Shown: one piece after another, positions 1 through 9,415 of the stretch
Layout of the letters: every line of letters begins with the position of its first letter
Position numbering within the stretch: position 1 is the stretch's first letter
Source of the DNA: Gemmatimonadota bacterium
GTDB lineage: Bacteria; Gemmatimonadota; Gemmatimonadetes; Gemmatimonadales; GWC2-71-9
Assembly (NCBI GenBank): GCA_040388535.1
Contig: JAZKBR010000004.1
Span: forward strand, 1 to 64,000
Direction: 5' to 3'
Length of the DNA: 64,000 bases
Program-made: the position numbers and the translations under genes
Notes under the pieces: model-generated
Told to the model about the DNA's origin: nothing
Databases searched by the model: none
Seen by the model: the letters and a program-made list of their open reading frames with translations, nothing else

Positions 1-348
1 GGTGGTGGTTACCGTAATCGCCTTGTCTTCGCCATTGATGCTCATGTGGCCATCGCGTTTGGAGACGAACACCGCGCCGGACGAGGTGAGCTTTCCCTTG
101 AATGTGGCGGGCGGGGTCGGAGTCCCGTCGGGACGGGGGCCCGCCTCCATCTTCGCGACCAGGGAGTCGCCCTCCTGGGCGATGGTGAGCACCCCCTTGC
201 CCATGATCGCTGTCTGTCCGCCCGCCTCGACCCGGCGGCCTGCCTCGTATTCAATATTCCATTTTCCGACCAGGGCCGGTGCCTGTTGAGCCTGAAGGGA
301 GCCGACCGAGCCCAGCAGCAAGGCTGCTGCGGCAAACGTGCGTTTCAT
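1..348 (-). CDS. Secreted protein of unknown function (5' part only)
   Basis: The reading frame starts at an ATG at 348 and stays open for 116 codons to the left edge, so only the N-terminal part is present. It begins MKRTFAAAALLLGSVGSLQA, a clear Sec signal peptide with a likely cleavage after QA. The mature part starts near ALVGKWNIEYEAG and continues as a beta-rich, glycine-rich stretch that resembles small lipocalin-like or copper-resistance-like periplasmic proteins only in general character. I do not recognise the family. No clear ribosome binding site precedes the ATG. It is transcribed divergently from the large kinase gene that starts at 682. Confidence 0.6.
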   Translation of the reverse strand, partial: MKRTFAAAALLLGSVGSLQAQQAPALVGKWNIEYEAGRRVEAGGQTAIMGKGVLTIAQEGDSLVAKMEAGPRPDGTPTPPATFKGKLTSSGAVFVSKRDGHMSINGEDKAITVTTT

Positions 349-681
349 GCGTGTCCCCGAGGAGAGAGTGGACGAACCGAGGTGCAGAACCGAGAAGAGG
401 GATGCGGGAACCATGGCAGGCGTCGCATCGGACTGGGCCGCCTTGGCTTCGAGCATCCCCCAGGCCAGCCCCCTCTTGCGCGATTCGCCCCGATTTCTTA
501 GCGTCTAGGGGTCCAAGCGTTACAGATTGCGTTGCCAGAATAGCGCGCTGCTAATCCGGTGCCGCCTTGTCGAGTGGAGTTCGGCTCCACTAGCCGAAGG
601 CGCCTTCCATCGCACCCCAGGGTGCGTGGCGGCGTCTTTTTCTGTTTTCGCCCGACCCGACCTCTTCTCGAAGCAGGGGCC
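349..681. other. Divergent intergenic region
   Basis: This 333-base stretch separates the minus-strand secreted protein from the plus-strand kinase and should hold promoters for both. The part next to the kinase (558-646) forms a candidate structured RNA leader, listed separately. In 349-557 I see no convincing gene; the short open frames there are shadows. A possible plus-strand promoter lies around 515-545, but no good match to a known box was found. Confidence 0.5.
558..646 (+). promoter_or_regulatory. Candidate structured RNA leader / attenuator before the poly-HAMP kinase
   Basis: A closing helix pairs 561-566 (gccgcc) with 628-633 (ggcggc) and can extend by wobbles to 558/636. It encloses a 7-bp hairpin 573-579/585-591 with loop ttcgg, a small GCC-GAA-GGC hairpin at 593-601, and a 6-bp hairpin 611-616/621-626. 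A T-rich run (635-646) follows at once, so the outer helix plus T-run could act as an intrinsic terminator about 35 bases before the kinase ATG. No upstream plus-strand gene is present for it to terminate, so attenuation or a riboswitch-like role is possible. It matches no riboswitch consensus I know. Function is inference. Confidence 0.35.
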
Positions 682-3600
682 ATGACCCGAATGTCGCGTA
701 CGCCCGCAGAGAACGGTGGTGCAGCCCTCATCGAGCCGCACGCTACCGCCACCCTCGATCGCAGCCAGTTCCTCCACGCCCTGCAGCAGGTCCGCGGTGG
801 CGATTTCTCGGTCCGCCTGCCGGGCGACTGGTCGGGAATGGACGGGAAGATCGCCGACACCTTCAACGAGATCGTCGCCGCCAATCAACAGATCGCGGCG
901 GAATTGAAGCGCGTTGGCCAGGTGGTCGGCCGGGAAGGGAAGACGCGCCAGCGCGCGAAGTTCGAGCAATCGAAAGGCTCGTGGGGCGAGATGGAAGCGT
1001 CGGTGAATACCCTGATCGACGACCTCCTGAGGCCGACGACAGAAGTCACCGGCGCCATCGCAGCGGTCGCCCAGGGGCACCTGACCCAGACCATCCGTCT
1101 TGACGTCGACGGCCGGCCGCTCGAGGGCGAGTTCCTCCGCTCCGCCACCATCGTCAACACGATGATCCAGCAGCTCGGCGTCTTCACCTCGGAAGTCACC
1201 CGCGTGGCGCGCGAAGTCGGCTCCGATGGCAAGCTCGGCGGGCAGGCGCAGGTCCCCGGCGTCGGCGGCGTCTGGAAGGACCTCACCGAGTCGGTCAACT
1301 CGATGGCCAGCAACCTGACCGCGCAGGTCCGCAACATCTCCGAAGTCACCATCGCGATTGCCAGCGGCGACCTTTCCCGCAAGATCACCGTCGACGTGCG
1401 CGGCGAGATCCTGCAGTTGAAGGAAGCGATCAACACGATGGTCGATCAGCTTCGCTCGTTCGCCTCCGAGGTCACCCGAGTCGCCCGCGAAGTCGGCACC
1501 GAAGGAAAACTTGGCGGGCAGGCCGTGGTCCCTGGTGTCGCCGGTACCTGGAAGGACCTGACCGATTCGGTCAACGCCATGGCCGGCAACCTGACGGCGC
1601 AGGTCCGCAACATCGCTGAGGTGACGACCGCTGTCGCCCGCGGCGACCTGTCGCGCAAGATCACGGTCAACGTGTCGGGCGAAATTCTGGCACTGAAGGA
1701 CACCATCAATACGATGGTGGACCAGCTCAACGCATTTGCCGGCGAGGTGACCCGCGTCGCCCGTGAAGTAGGCACCGAAGGGAAGCTCGGCGGCCAGGCA
1801 GAAGTGCCGGGCGTGGGCGGTACCTGGAAAGACCTCACCGACAACGTCAATTTCATGACGAGCAACCTGACGGCGCAGGTGCGCAACATCGCCGAAGTCG
1901 CGACCGCGATCGCCCGTGGCGACCTGTCGAAGAAGATCACCGTGCACGTCAGCGGCGAAATTCTGCAGCTCAAGGAAACGCTGAACACGATGGTCGACCA
2001 GCTCAACGGTTTCGCGTCGGAAGTGACGCGCGTCGCCCGCGAGGTCGGCACCGAAGGGCGGCTCGGTGGGCAGGCCGCGGTGCCCGGCGTGGCCGGCACC
2101 TGGAAAGACCTGACCGACAACGTGAACCTGCTGGCCGCAAACCTCACCACACAGGTACGCAACATCGCTGAGGTCACGACCGCCGTGGCTCGCGGCGACC
2201 TGTCGCGCAAGATCACCGTGGACGTGAAGGGTGAAGTGCTCGAGCTGAAGGTCACCATCAACGCGATGGTCGACCAGCTCAACGCCTTTGCGGCCGAAGT
2301 GACCCGGGTCGCCCGCGAAGTCGGTACCGAAGGGAAGCTCGGCGGACAGGCACAGGTGCAAGGCGTTGCCGGCACCTGGAAGGACCTCACCGACTCGGTC
2401 AACTCGATGGCGAGCAACCTGACCGGTCAGGTCCGCAATATCGTGGAAGTTGCAACCGCCGTGGCCCGAGGCGACCTGTCGCGCAAGATCACTGTCGACG
2501 TGAAGGGCGAGATCCTTGAGCTGAAAGACACGCTCAACACAATGGTCGACCAGCTCAATGCCTTCGCCTCCGAGGTGACTCGCGTGGCGCGCGAGGTCGG
2601 CACCGATGGACGACTCGGTGGACAGGCGCTGGTGCCCGGGGTCGGTGGCACATGGAAGGACCTGACTGACTCGGTCAACTTCATGGCCTCGAACCTGACG
2701 GCACAGGTGCGCAACATCGCCGAAGTCGCCACGGCGATCGCGACGGGCGACCTTTCCAAGAAGATCACCGTGGACGTCTCGGGTGAAATCCTTGAGCTCA
2801 AGGACACGCTCAACACGATGGTCGACCAGCTCAACGCGTTCGCTTCCGAAGTGACCCGCGTGGCGCGCGAGGTCGGCACCGAAGGGAAGCTTGGCGGTCA
2901 GGCACAAGTGCCTGGCGTGGCCGGTACCTGGAAGGGCCTCACCGACAACGTGAACTTCATGGCCGGCAACCTGACAGCGCAGGTCCGCAACATCGCCGAG
3001 GTCACCACGGCCGTCGCGCGCGGCGACCTCTCGCGCAAGATCACCGTCAACGTGTCGGGGGAAATCCTCGAACTCAAGAACACCATCAATACGATGGTCG
3101 ACCAGCTCAACGGCTTTGCGGGCGAAGTGACGCGTGTCGCTCGCGAAGTCGGTACCGAAGGGAAGCTCGGTGGTCAGGCCGAAGTGCCCGGGGTAGCGGG
3201 AACGTGGAAGGACCTCACCGACTCCGTCAACTCGATGGCGAGCAACCTGACGGCGCAGGTCCGCAACATTGCAGAGGTGACAATCGCAGTGGCCAGCGGT
3301 GACCTCTCCAAGAAGATCACCGTCGACGTGCGCGGCGAGCTGCTGCAGCTCAAGGAAGCGATCAACACGATGGTCGAGCAGCTGCGCTCATTCGCCGCCG
3401 AAGTCACCCGAGTGGCCCGCGAAGTTGGCACCGACGGCAAGCTGGGCGGGCAGGCGAACGTCCCGGGCGTGGCCGGTACCTGGAAAGATCTCACCGACAA
3501 CGTGAACCTCCTTGCCGCCAACCTCACCACGCAGGTGCGTAACATCGCCGAGGTCACGACTGCGGTGGCACGCGGAGACCTTTCGCGCAAGATCACGGTG

Positions 3601-6600
3601 GACGTGAAGGGTGAAATTCTCGAGCTCAAGCTGACCATCAACACGATGGTCGACCAGCTCAACGCCTTCGCCGCCGAGGTGACTCGCGTCGCCCGCGAGG
3701 TCGGCACCGATGGCAAGCTCGGTGGCCAGGCCAAGGTGCCGGGCGTGGCAGGCACGTGGAAGGACCTCACCGACAACGTCAACGTGATGGCCGTCAACCT
3801 GACCGAGCAGGTGCGTGGCATCGTGAAGGTCGTCACGGCGGTGGCCAATGGCGACTTGCAGCCGAAGTTGACCGTGAATGCCAAGGGCGAGGTCGCTGCA
3901 CTCGCTGAGACAATCAACAACATGACCGGTACCCTGGCGACCTTCGCCGACCAGGTCACCACTGTAGCCCGCGAGGTGGGCGTCGAAGGACGCCTCGGTG
4001 GCCAGGCCAACGTGCCGGGTGCCGCCGGAACCTGGAAGGACCTCACCGGCAACGTGAACCTGCTCGCCGCAAACCTCACCACGCAGGTGCGCGCCATCGC
4101 CGAGGTGGCGACGGCGGTGACGCAAGGTGACCTGACCCGGTCGATCTCCGTCGAGGCACGGGGCGAAGTCGCGGAGCTGAAGGACAACCTCAACACGATG
4201 ATCGACAACCTTCGACTCACGACCGACCGGAACACCGAGCAGGACTGGCTCAAGACCAACCTGGCGCGTTTTACCAGCATGCTTCAGGGGCAGCGCGATC
4301 TGGCCACCGTCGGCCGGATGCTGTTGTCGGAACTGACACCGCTGGTGAACGCACATCAGGGGGTCATCTATCGGCGGGAGAGCGCCGACGCCGAAGAATT
4401 GCGTCTGGTGGCGGCCTTTGCGGACGATGGCCACAGTGCGCCGCGGCAGACGCTCCGGATGGGGGAGGGCCTCCTGGGGCAGTGCGCCATCGAGAAGCGC
4501 CTCCTGATCCTGAGCGAACTCCCGCGCGACACGGTGGCGATCGGATCGAGTCTTTTCCGGGCGACGCCCCGCAATGTGATCGTGCTTCCCGTCCTCTTCG
4601 AGGGCGAGGTCAAGGCGGTGATCGAGCTGGCGTCGCTGGGCGAGTTCACCGCATCACACCTCGCGTTTCTCGAACAACTCACGGCCAGCATCGGCATCGT
4701 GCTCAACAGCATCGAGGCGACGATGCAGACCGAGGGCTTCCTGAAGCAGTCGCAGCAACTGGCCGCCGAGCTGCAGACCCAGCAGGGGGAGCTGCAGCAG
4801 ACCAACGAACAGCTGGCGCAAAAGGCGCAGCAGCTGGCCGAGCAGAACGCCGAGGTCGAGCGCAAGAACCAGGAAATCGAGCAGGCACGACGCGCCGTGG
4901 AGGAAAAGGCGACCGAGCTTGCGCTCACCTCCAAGTACAAGTCCGAGTTCCTCGCCAACATGTCGCACGAGCTGCGTACGCCGCTCAACAGCATCCTGAT
5001 CCTCGGCCAGCAACTCGGCGAGAACTCCGAAGGAAATCTGCTGCCGAAGCAGGTCGAGTTCGCCCGAACGATTCATGGTGCCGGCACCGATCTGCTCAAC
5101 CTGATCACCGACATTCTGGACCTCTCCAAGATCGAGTCCGGCACGGTCACGGTCGTCGCCGAAGAAGTGCCGGTATCGCCGCTGCTCGACTCGATCGCGC
5201 GGCCGTTCCGCCATGAAGCGGAGCGGAAGGGACTCGGCCTCGACGTGCAGCTCGAGCCGGGCATGAACGCCAACATCGTGACCGACTCGAAGCGGCTGCA
5301 GCAGGTGCTCAAGAACCTGCTCTCGAATGCGTTCAAGTTCACGGAACGCGGCGGTGTCCGGATGCGTGTTGGTCCGGTGCATGACGGCTGGAACCGCGAC
5401 CACCCGGTCCTCTCGCGCGCGGCGGGTGTTGTTTGCTTCGAAGTCGCTGACACCGGTATCGGCATCCCGGCGGAGAAGCAGCGGATCATCTTCGAGGCCT
5501 TCCAGCAGGCCGACGCGGGTACCAGCCGCAAGTATGGCGGCACCGGCCTGGGTCTGGCGATCAGCCGTGAGCTTGCCTCGCTGCTCGGTGGCGAAATCCA
5601 GCTGCGCAGCACGCCGGGCGTGGGCAGCACCTTCTCTCTCTACCTGCCCACGGCCTATACCGGGCCCTCGGTCACGCTCACCAAGCCGTCCGGGCGCGAA
5701 CTCGATTCGCGGCATGCGCACGAGGCGATGTTTCCCTCAGTTCGTCCGGAACGCGCCATCGAACAGATCCCCGACGACCGCGCCGACCTGCTGCCCGGGG
5801 AGCCGACGATCCTGATTGTCGAGGACGATCCGGCGTACGCGCGGCTGCTGCTCGACGAGGCGCACGCCCAGGGATTCAAGGTGCTGGTGGCGATGCGGGG
5901 TACCGACGCGCTGGCCCTCGCTCGTGAATACCGGCCGACGGCAATGTCGCTCGATGTGTTCCTGCCCGACATGCTTGGCTGGGCCGTGCTCAACCAGCTC
6001 AAGCAGGATCCCACGTTGCGCCACATTCCGGTGCAGATCGTCACGCTTGATGAAGACCGTCAGCACGGTCTCGCGCGGGGTGCCTTCTCCTTCATTCCGA
6101 AGCCGACGAGCACCGAGGGCTTGCAGTCAGCGCTGTCGAAGCTCAAGGAGTACATCGTGCCGCGCGCCCGGCGTCTGCTCGTCGTCGAAGACAACGAGGC
6201 CGAGCAGATGAGCATCGGGGAGTTGCTGGGTCACGACGATATCGAAATCGCAACTGCCGGGACGGGGAGGGAGGCGCTGCAGGCCATGCGCGACACGCAA
6301 TACGATTGCGCGGTCCTCGATCTGCGCCTTCCCGACATGTCCGGCTTCCAGGTGCTGGAGCAGATCCGTGATGACGCAACATTGCGGGACCTGCCCGTGG
6401 TCGTCTTCACCGGCAAGGAGCTCTCGCCGGACGAGGATGCGCAGCTGCGCACGCTTGCGCGCAGCGTGGTCGTGAAGGGTGTCGAATCACCGGAGCGCCT
6501 TCTCGATGAGACGGCCCTCTTCCTCCACCGGGTGGTGGCCGACCTGCCGGTCGAGAAGCAGCAGATGCTCGAGAAGCTGCACCGGTCGGATGATCACCTC

Positions 6601-6972
6601 ATTGGCCGGAAGGTGCTGGTGGTGGACGACGACATCCGCAACATCTTCGCGCTGAGCAGTGTCCTCGAACGCCGCGGCATGGAAGTGCTCACGGCGGGGA
6701 CCGGGTTCGAGGCCATCGAGAAGCTCGACACCACGGATGACGTGGCAATCGTGCTGATGGACATCATGATGCCCGAGATGGATGGCTATCAGACAATGCA
6801 GGCGATTCGCCAGAAGCCGGCACTGCGGCGACTGCCGATCGTCGCGCTCACTGCCAAGGCGATGAAGGGTGACCGCGAGAAGTGTCTTGACGCCGGTGCC
6901 TCGGACTATCTGGCCAAGCCGGTCAACACCGAGCAGCTGTTGTCCGCGCTTCGCCTCTGGTTGCACCGGTGA
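682..6972 (+). CDS. Cytoplasmic poly-HAMP hybrid histidine kinase with three receiver domains
   Basis: I chose the ATG at 682 (2096 residues), preceded by aagcaggggcc; an in-frame GTG at 559 would lie inside the leader structure. Order: a divergent N-terminal HAMP-like region (about 25-170), eleven near-identical 92-residue HAMP units (172-1183), a GAF domain (about 1190-1350), a glutamine-rich coiled coil, HisKA with MSHELRTPL and phospho-acceptor His1429, HATPase_c with boxes [15 protein letters not shown] and GGTGLGLA, then three receivers with acceptor Asp1758, Asp1880 and Asp2027. No membrane segment or signal peptide is visible, so it should be a soluble sensor. The architecture resembles fungal group III (Nik1-type) kinases and bacterial poly-HAMP kinases. 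The second receiver has VVVKG instead of the usual KP. No DNA-binding output domain is present, so phosphotransfer to another protein is expected. The next kinase starts 16 bases downstream. Confidence 0.93.
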   Translation: MTRMSRTPAENGGAALIEPHATATLDRSQFLHALQQVRGGDFSVRLPGDWSGMDGKIADTFNEIVAANQQIAAELKRVGQVVGREGKTRQRAKFEQSKGSWGEMEASVNTLIDDLLRPTTEVTGAIAAVAQGHLTQTIRLDVDGRPLEGEFLRSATIVNTMIQQLGVFTSEVTRVAREVGSDGKLGGQAQVPGVGGVWKDLTESVNSMASNLTAQVRNISEVTIAIASGDLSRKITVDVRGEILQLKEAINTMVDQLRSFASEVTRVAREVGTEGKLGGQAVVPGVAGTWKDLTDSVNAMAGNLTAQVRNIAEVTTAVARGDLSRKITVNVSGEILALKDTINTMVDQLNAFAGEVTRVAREVGTEGKLGGQAEVPGVGGTWKDLTDNVNFMTSNLTAQVRNIAEVATAIARGDLSKKITVHVSGEILQLKETLNTMVDQLNGFASEVTRVAREVGTEGRLGGQAAVPGVAGTWKDLTDNVNLLAANLTTQVRNIAEVTTAVARGDLSRKITVDVKGEVLELKVTINAMVDQLNAFAAEVTRVAREVGTEGKLGGQAQVQGVAGTWKDLTDSVNSMASNLTGQVRNIVEVATAVARGDLSRKITVDVKGEILELKDTLNTMVDQLNAFASEVTRVAREVGTDGRLGGQALVPGVGGTWKDLTDSVNFMASNLTAQVRNIAEVATAIATGDLSKKITVDVSGEILELKDTLNTMVDQLNAFASEVTRVAREVGTEGKLGGQAQVPGVAGTWKGLTDNVNFMAGNLTAQVRNIAEVTTAVARGDLSRKITVNVSGEILELKNTINTMVDQLNGFAGEVTRVAREVGTEGKLGGQAEVPGVAGTWKDLTDSVNSMASNLTAQVRNIAEVTIAVASGDLSKKITVDVRGELLQLKEAINTMVEQLRSFAAEVTRVAREVGTDGKLGGQANVPGVAGTWKDLTDNVNLLAANLTTQVRNIAEVTTAVARGDLSRKITVDVKGEILELKLTINTMVDQLNAFAAEVTRVAREVGTDGKLGGQAKVPGVAGTWKDLTDNVNVMAVNLTEQVRGIVKVVTAVANGDLQPKLTVNAKGEVAALAETINNMTGTLATFADQVTTVAREVGVEGRLGGQANVPGAAGTWKDLTGNVNLLAANLTTQVRAIAEVATAVTQGDLTRSISVEARGEVAELKDNLNTMIDNLRLTTDRNTEQDWLKTNLARFTSMLQGQRDLATVGRMLLSELTPLVNAHQGVIYRRESADAEELRLVAAFADDGHSAPRQTLRMGEGLLGQCAIEKRLLILSELPRDTVAIGSSLFRATPRNVIVLPVLFEGEVKAVIELASLGEFTASHLAFLEQLTASIGIVLNSIEATMQTEGFLKQSQQLAAELQTQQGELQQTNEQLAQKAQQLAEQNAEVERKNQEIEQARRAVEEKATELALTSKYKSEFLANMSHELRTPLNSILILGQQLGENSEGNLLPKQVEFARTIHGAGTDLLNLITDILDLSKIESGTVTVVAEEVPVSPLLDSIARPFRHEAERKGLGLDVQLEPGMNANIVTDSKRLQQVLKNLLSNAFKFTERGGVRMRVGPVHDGWNRDHPVLSRAAGVVCFEVADTGIGIPAEKQRIIFEAFQQADAGTSRKYGGTGLGLAISRELASLLGGEIQLRSTPGVGSTFSLYLPTAYTGPSVTLTKPSGRELDSRHAHEAMFPSVRPERAIEQIPDDRADLLPGEPTILIVEDDPAYARLLLDEAHAQGFKVLVAMRGTDALALAREYRPTAMSLDVFLPDMLGWAVLNQLKQDPTLRHIPVQIVTLDEDRQHGLARGAFSFIPKPTSTEGLQSALSKLKEYIVPRARRLLVVEDNEAEQMSIGELLGHDDIEIATAGTGREALQAMRDTQYDCAVLDLRLPDMSGFQVLEQIRDDATLRDLPVVVFTGKELSPDEDAQLRTLARSVVVKGVESPERLLDETALFLHRVVADLPVEKQQMLEKLHRSDDHLIGRKVLVVDDDIRNIFALSSVLERRGMEVLTAGTGFEAIEKLDTTDDVAIVLMDIMMPEMDGYQTMQAIRQKPALRRLPIVALTAKAMKGDREKCLDAGASDYLAKPVNTEQLLSALRLWLHR
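1195..4230 (+). repeat. Eleven tandem 276-bp units encoding HAMP domains
   Basis: Each unit encodes 92 residues beginning VTRVAREVG and containing [36 protein letters not shown] and INTMVDQL. Eleven complete copies run head to tail in one frame with no insertion. Copies 1-9 are nearly the same; copies 10 and 11 are more diverged (for example [14 protein letters not shown] and [14 protein letters not shown]). The DNA is also strongly repeated, so copy number could change by recombination and short-read assemblies may collapse it. Confidence 0.95.
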
Positions 6973-6988
6973 ACGGGCGCGAGCCGTG

Positions 6989-8593
6989 ATGGCCCCCGAG
7001 AAGGAAAAGGTGAACATCCTGCTGGTCGACGACCAGCCGGGGAAGCTCCTCGCGTATGAGGCGATGCTCGCGCCGCTGGGGGAAACGCTGATTCGCGCCA
7101 ATTCCGGACGTGAAGCGCTCGAAGAGCTCTTGCGAACCGACATCACCGTCGTGCTGATGGACGTGAGCATGCCGGAGCTCGACGGTTTCGAGCTGGCAGA
7201 GATCATTCGCGAACACCCGCGATACCGCAAGACAGCGATCATCTTTGTCTCCGCTGTGCACCTCAGCGATCTTGACCGCCTCAAGGCGTATGCGTCGGGG
7301 GCGGTCGACTACCTCTCCGTGCCGGTGATTCCGGAGATCCTGCGTGCCAAGGTCAGCGTCTTCGTCGAGCTCTATCGGAAGACACGCGAGTGGGAGCGAC
7401 TGAACGAAGAGCTGGAGCGCCGGGTGCGCGAACGCACGGCGGAGCTTGAGGCATCGATGGTGACGCAGGTCGATCTCTCCGAGCGCCTTCGCCAGGCCGA
7501 CCATCGCAAGGACGAGTTCCTGGCATCGCTCGCGCATGAGTTGCGCAACCCGCTCGCCCCGATTCGCAACGCGATCGAGATCCTGAACAAGAAGCCGGCG
7601 GCCGATCCGGAGTCGGTCTGGTGCAGGGAAGTGCTGAATCGGCAATCGGCACAGTTGATCCGTCTGGTGGATGACCTCCTCGACGTCTCGCGCATCACCC
7701 ACGGGAAGATCAAGCTGAAGCCGGTCCGCCTTGAGCTTGCCGAAGTCCTCGAACAGGCGATCGAGGCGAGCCAGCCGCTGATTGACGCGCACCGCCACAC
7801 CCTCGCGGTCACCCTCGGTGACGATCCGGTCCCGGTCGACGGCGATCCAGCCAGGCTGATCCAGGTGTTCGGGAACCTGTTGAACAATGCGGCGAAGTAT
7901 CAGGAAGACCACGGCCGGATCGAGCTGGATATGCGACTCAAGGGGGACACGGCCATCGTGACCGTACGGGACCGCGGCGTCGGAATCCCGCCCGAATTGC
8001 TGTCGCAGATTTTCGAGTTGTTCGCGCAAGGCGAGCGCGCTCCTGACCGGGCCGCTGGCGGCCTCGGCGTGGGCTTGTCGCTGGTGAAGTCGCTGGTCGA
8101 GATGCACGGCGGGCGGGTCGTGGCCCGAAGCGACGGACCGGGGCACGGAGCTGAATTCAGTGTGCACCTGCCGATCGCCGTGGCCGCGCCGGCGGAGATC
8201 GAAGGACCGGCGCGCGCCGGTGGGCCCGCCCAACGTTCATCGCGTCGGATTCTTCTCGTCGACGATAACCACGACGCCGCGGACAGTCTCGCGATGATCC
8301 TGCGCCTCAGTGGTCACGACGTGTCGGTGGCGCACGACGGACCCCGCGCGCTCGAAATCGCCTCAGCGGAGCAACCGGCGTTTGTGCTTCTCGATATCGG
8401 GCTTCCCGGGATGGACGGCTACGAGGTCTGCCGCCGACTCCGCGATCTCGGCCTGACGGAGGCCCGGATTATTGCCATGACCGGCTATGGCCAGGACCGG
8501 GACCGGCAACGATCCCAGGACGCCGGGTTCGACCTCCACACGGTGAAGCCGGTGGAGATCCATGGCCTGATGTCGATCCTCGCTGAGGGGTAG
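6989..8593 (+). CDS. Hybrid kinase: receiver - HisKA/HATPase - receiver
   Basis: The ATG at 6989 (534 residues) follows the stop of the poly-HAMP kinase by 16 bases, so the two are probably one transcript; a GTG just upstream at 6986 is an alternative. An N-terminal receiver (about 8-125, VLMDVSMPELDG, Asp58) is joined by a helical linker to HisKA (LAHELRNPL, His183), HATPase_c (LLNNAAKYQ, DRGVGIP, GLGVGLSLV) and a C-terminal receiver (LLVDDN start, Asp469 in LLDIGLPGMDG). There is no sensor or membrane domain, so its input is probably phosphate on the N-terminal receiver, plausibly from the preceding kinase. No output domain is present. Partnership of the two kinases is inferred from adjacency. 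Confidence 0.92.
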   Translation: MAPEKEKVNILLVDDQPGKLLAYEAMLAPLGETLIRANSGREALEELLRTDITVVLMDVSMPELDGFELAEIIREHPRYRKTAIIFVSAVHLSDLDRLKAYASGAVDYLSVPVIPEILRAKVSVFVELYRKTREWERLNEELERRVRERTAELEASMVTQVDLSERLRQADHRKDEFLASLAHELRNPLAPIRNAIEILNKKPAADPESVWCREVLNRQSAQLIRLVDDLLDVSRITHGKIKLKPVRLELAEVLEQAIEASQPLIDAHRHTLAVTLGDDPVPVDGDPARLIQVFGNLLNNAAKYQEDHGRIELDMRLKGDTAIVTVRDRGVGIPPELLSQIFELFAQGERAPDRAAGGLGVGLSLVKSLVEMHGGRVVARSDGPGHGAEFSVHLPIAVAAPAEIEGPARAGGPAQRSSRRILLVDDNHDAADSLAMILRLSGHDVSVAHDGPRALEIASAEQPAFVLLDIGLPGMDGYEVCRRLRDLGLTEARIIAMTGYGQDRDRQRSQDAGFDLHTVKPVEIHGLMSILAEG

Positions 8594-8645
8594 CCAGAGA
8601 CCACGGTCTGGCGCCACCGGCCCCGACCCGCCATTTTAGAAGGCT

Positions 8646-9356
8646 ATGTCAGCCCATTTCGGGCTGGCCAAGGCCCTTCTCACGACAGGCAGCATGGCGA
8701 CCACTGTGGAACCGACTCCGATGACCGCCTCCGGCGACAGCAACGACACCCCGTTCTTCACCCCCCAGCGGATCCGCCAGTTCGGGATCGCCGGGGCGGT
8801 GGTGCTGGTGATCGCCCTGGTGGCGTGGTTCGCCATCACTGCCGGGAAGCGCAAGGAAGCCTTTGCGGCTCGCGAGCTCGAGGTCGGCCGTTCGATGGCC
8901 GAGCAGGGGAATCTCGGCGGCGCGGTGGAGCAGTTCAACAAGGTCTCGAAGTCGTACAGCGGCACTTCAGCGGCCTACGACGCCACCCTTGGTATCGCCC
9001 AGGCCCGGCTCGTGAACGGTCAGCAGGAGCTCGCGATCGCCTCATTGCTGGACTTCATCAAGACCAATCCGCCGGCCAACTACGCGTCGCCTGCCAACTC
9101 GCTGTTGGGGACCGCTTACGAGAACACTGGCAAGTACGCCGAAGCGGCGGCTGCCTATCGCAAGGCGGCCGACCTCTCGACGCTGGATTATCTGAAGGCG
9201 ACCGCGCTCCTCGACCAGGGCCGGGCGCTCCGCCTCGCCGGGAAGAAGGACGAAGCGGTCACGGTCTACAAGGAAATTCTCACCAAGTTCGCTGAGACTT
9301 CCGCGAAGACTGAGGCCCAGGTCCGGTTGTCGGAGCTGACGCTCGGCCAGAGCTGA
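8646..9356 (+). CDS. Membrane-anchored tetratricopeptide-repeat protein
   Basis: The 236-residue product has one transmembrane helix near residues 47-67 (IAGAVVLVIALVAWFAI), a short cytoplasmic N-terminus, and a periplasmic region of helical repeats with TPR-like pairs such as GNLGGAVEQFNKV, GKYAEAAAAYRKA and GKKDEAVTVYKEIL. This layout is like YfgM and other TPR proteins that aid folding at the Sec translocon, but the family cannot be fixed from sequence alone. The ATG at 8646 has gaagg very close; ATGs at 8694 and 8718 are alternatives that keep the membrane helix. It is the last plus-strand gene before the terminator at 9376. Confidence 0.8.
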   Translation: MSAHFGLAKALLTTGSMATTVEPTPMTASGDSNDTPFFTPQRIRQFGIAGAVVLVIALVAWFAITAGKRKEAFAARELEVGRSMAEQGNLGGAVEQFNKVSKSYSGTSAAYDATLGIAQARLVNGQQELAIASLLDFIKTNPPANYASPANSLLGTAYENTGKYAEAAAAYRKAADLSTLDYLKATALLDQGRALRLAGKKDEAVTVYKEILTKFAETSAKTEAQVRLSELTLGQS

Positions 9357-9375
9357 ATCAACAAGCAGTGATGGT

Positions 9376-9410
9376 CGCGGGGCCCGATCCTTTCTGGATC
9401 GGGCCCCGCG
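9376..9410. terminator. Bidirectional intrinsic terminator between convergent genes
   Basis: A perfect 15-bp inverted repeat (9376-9390 with 9396-9410, core ggggcccgatcc) encloses the loop tttct. It lies between the stop of the TPR gene (9356) and the stop of the TonB receptor (9416). No long T-run follows on either strand, so termination would rest on the very stable GC stem. Confidence 0.75.
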
Positions 9411-9415
9411 TGCGT

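Noticed and set aside
520-2907. A 795-codon minus-strand open frame opposite the HAMP repeats
   Set aside because: It repeats with the same 276-bp period as the sense gene and has a histidine- and aspartate-rich composition typical of antisense frames of GC-rich repeats; the sense frame has recognisable domains.
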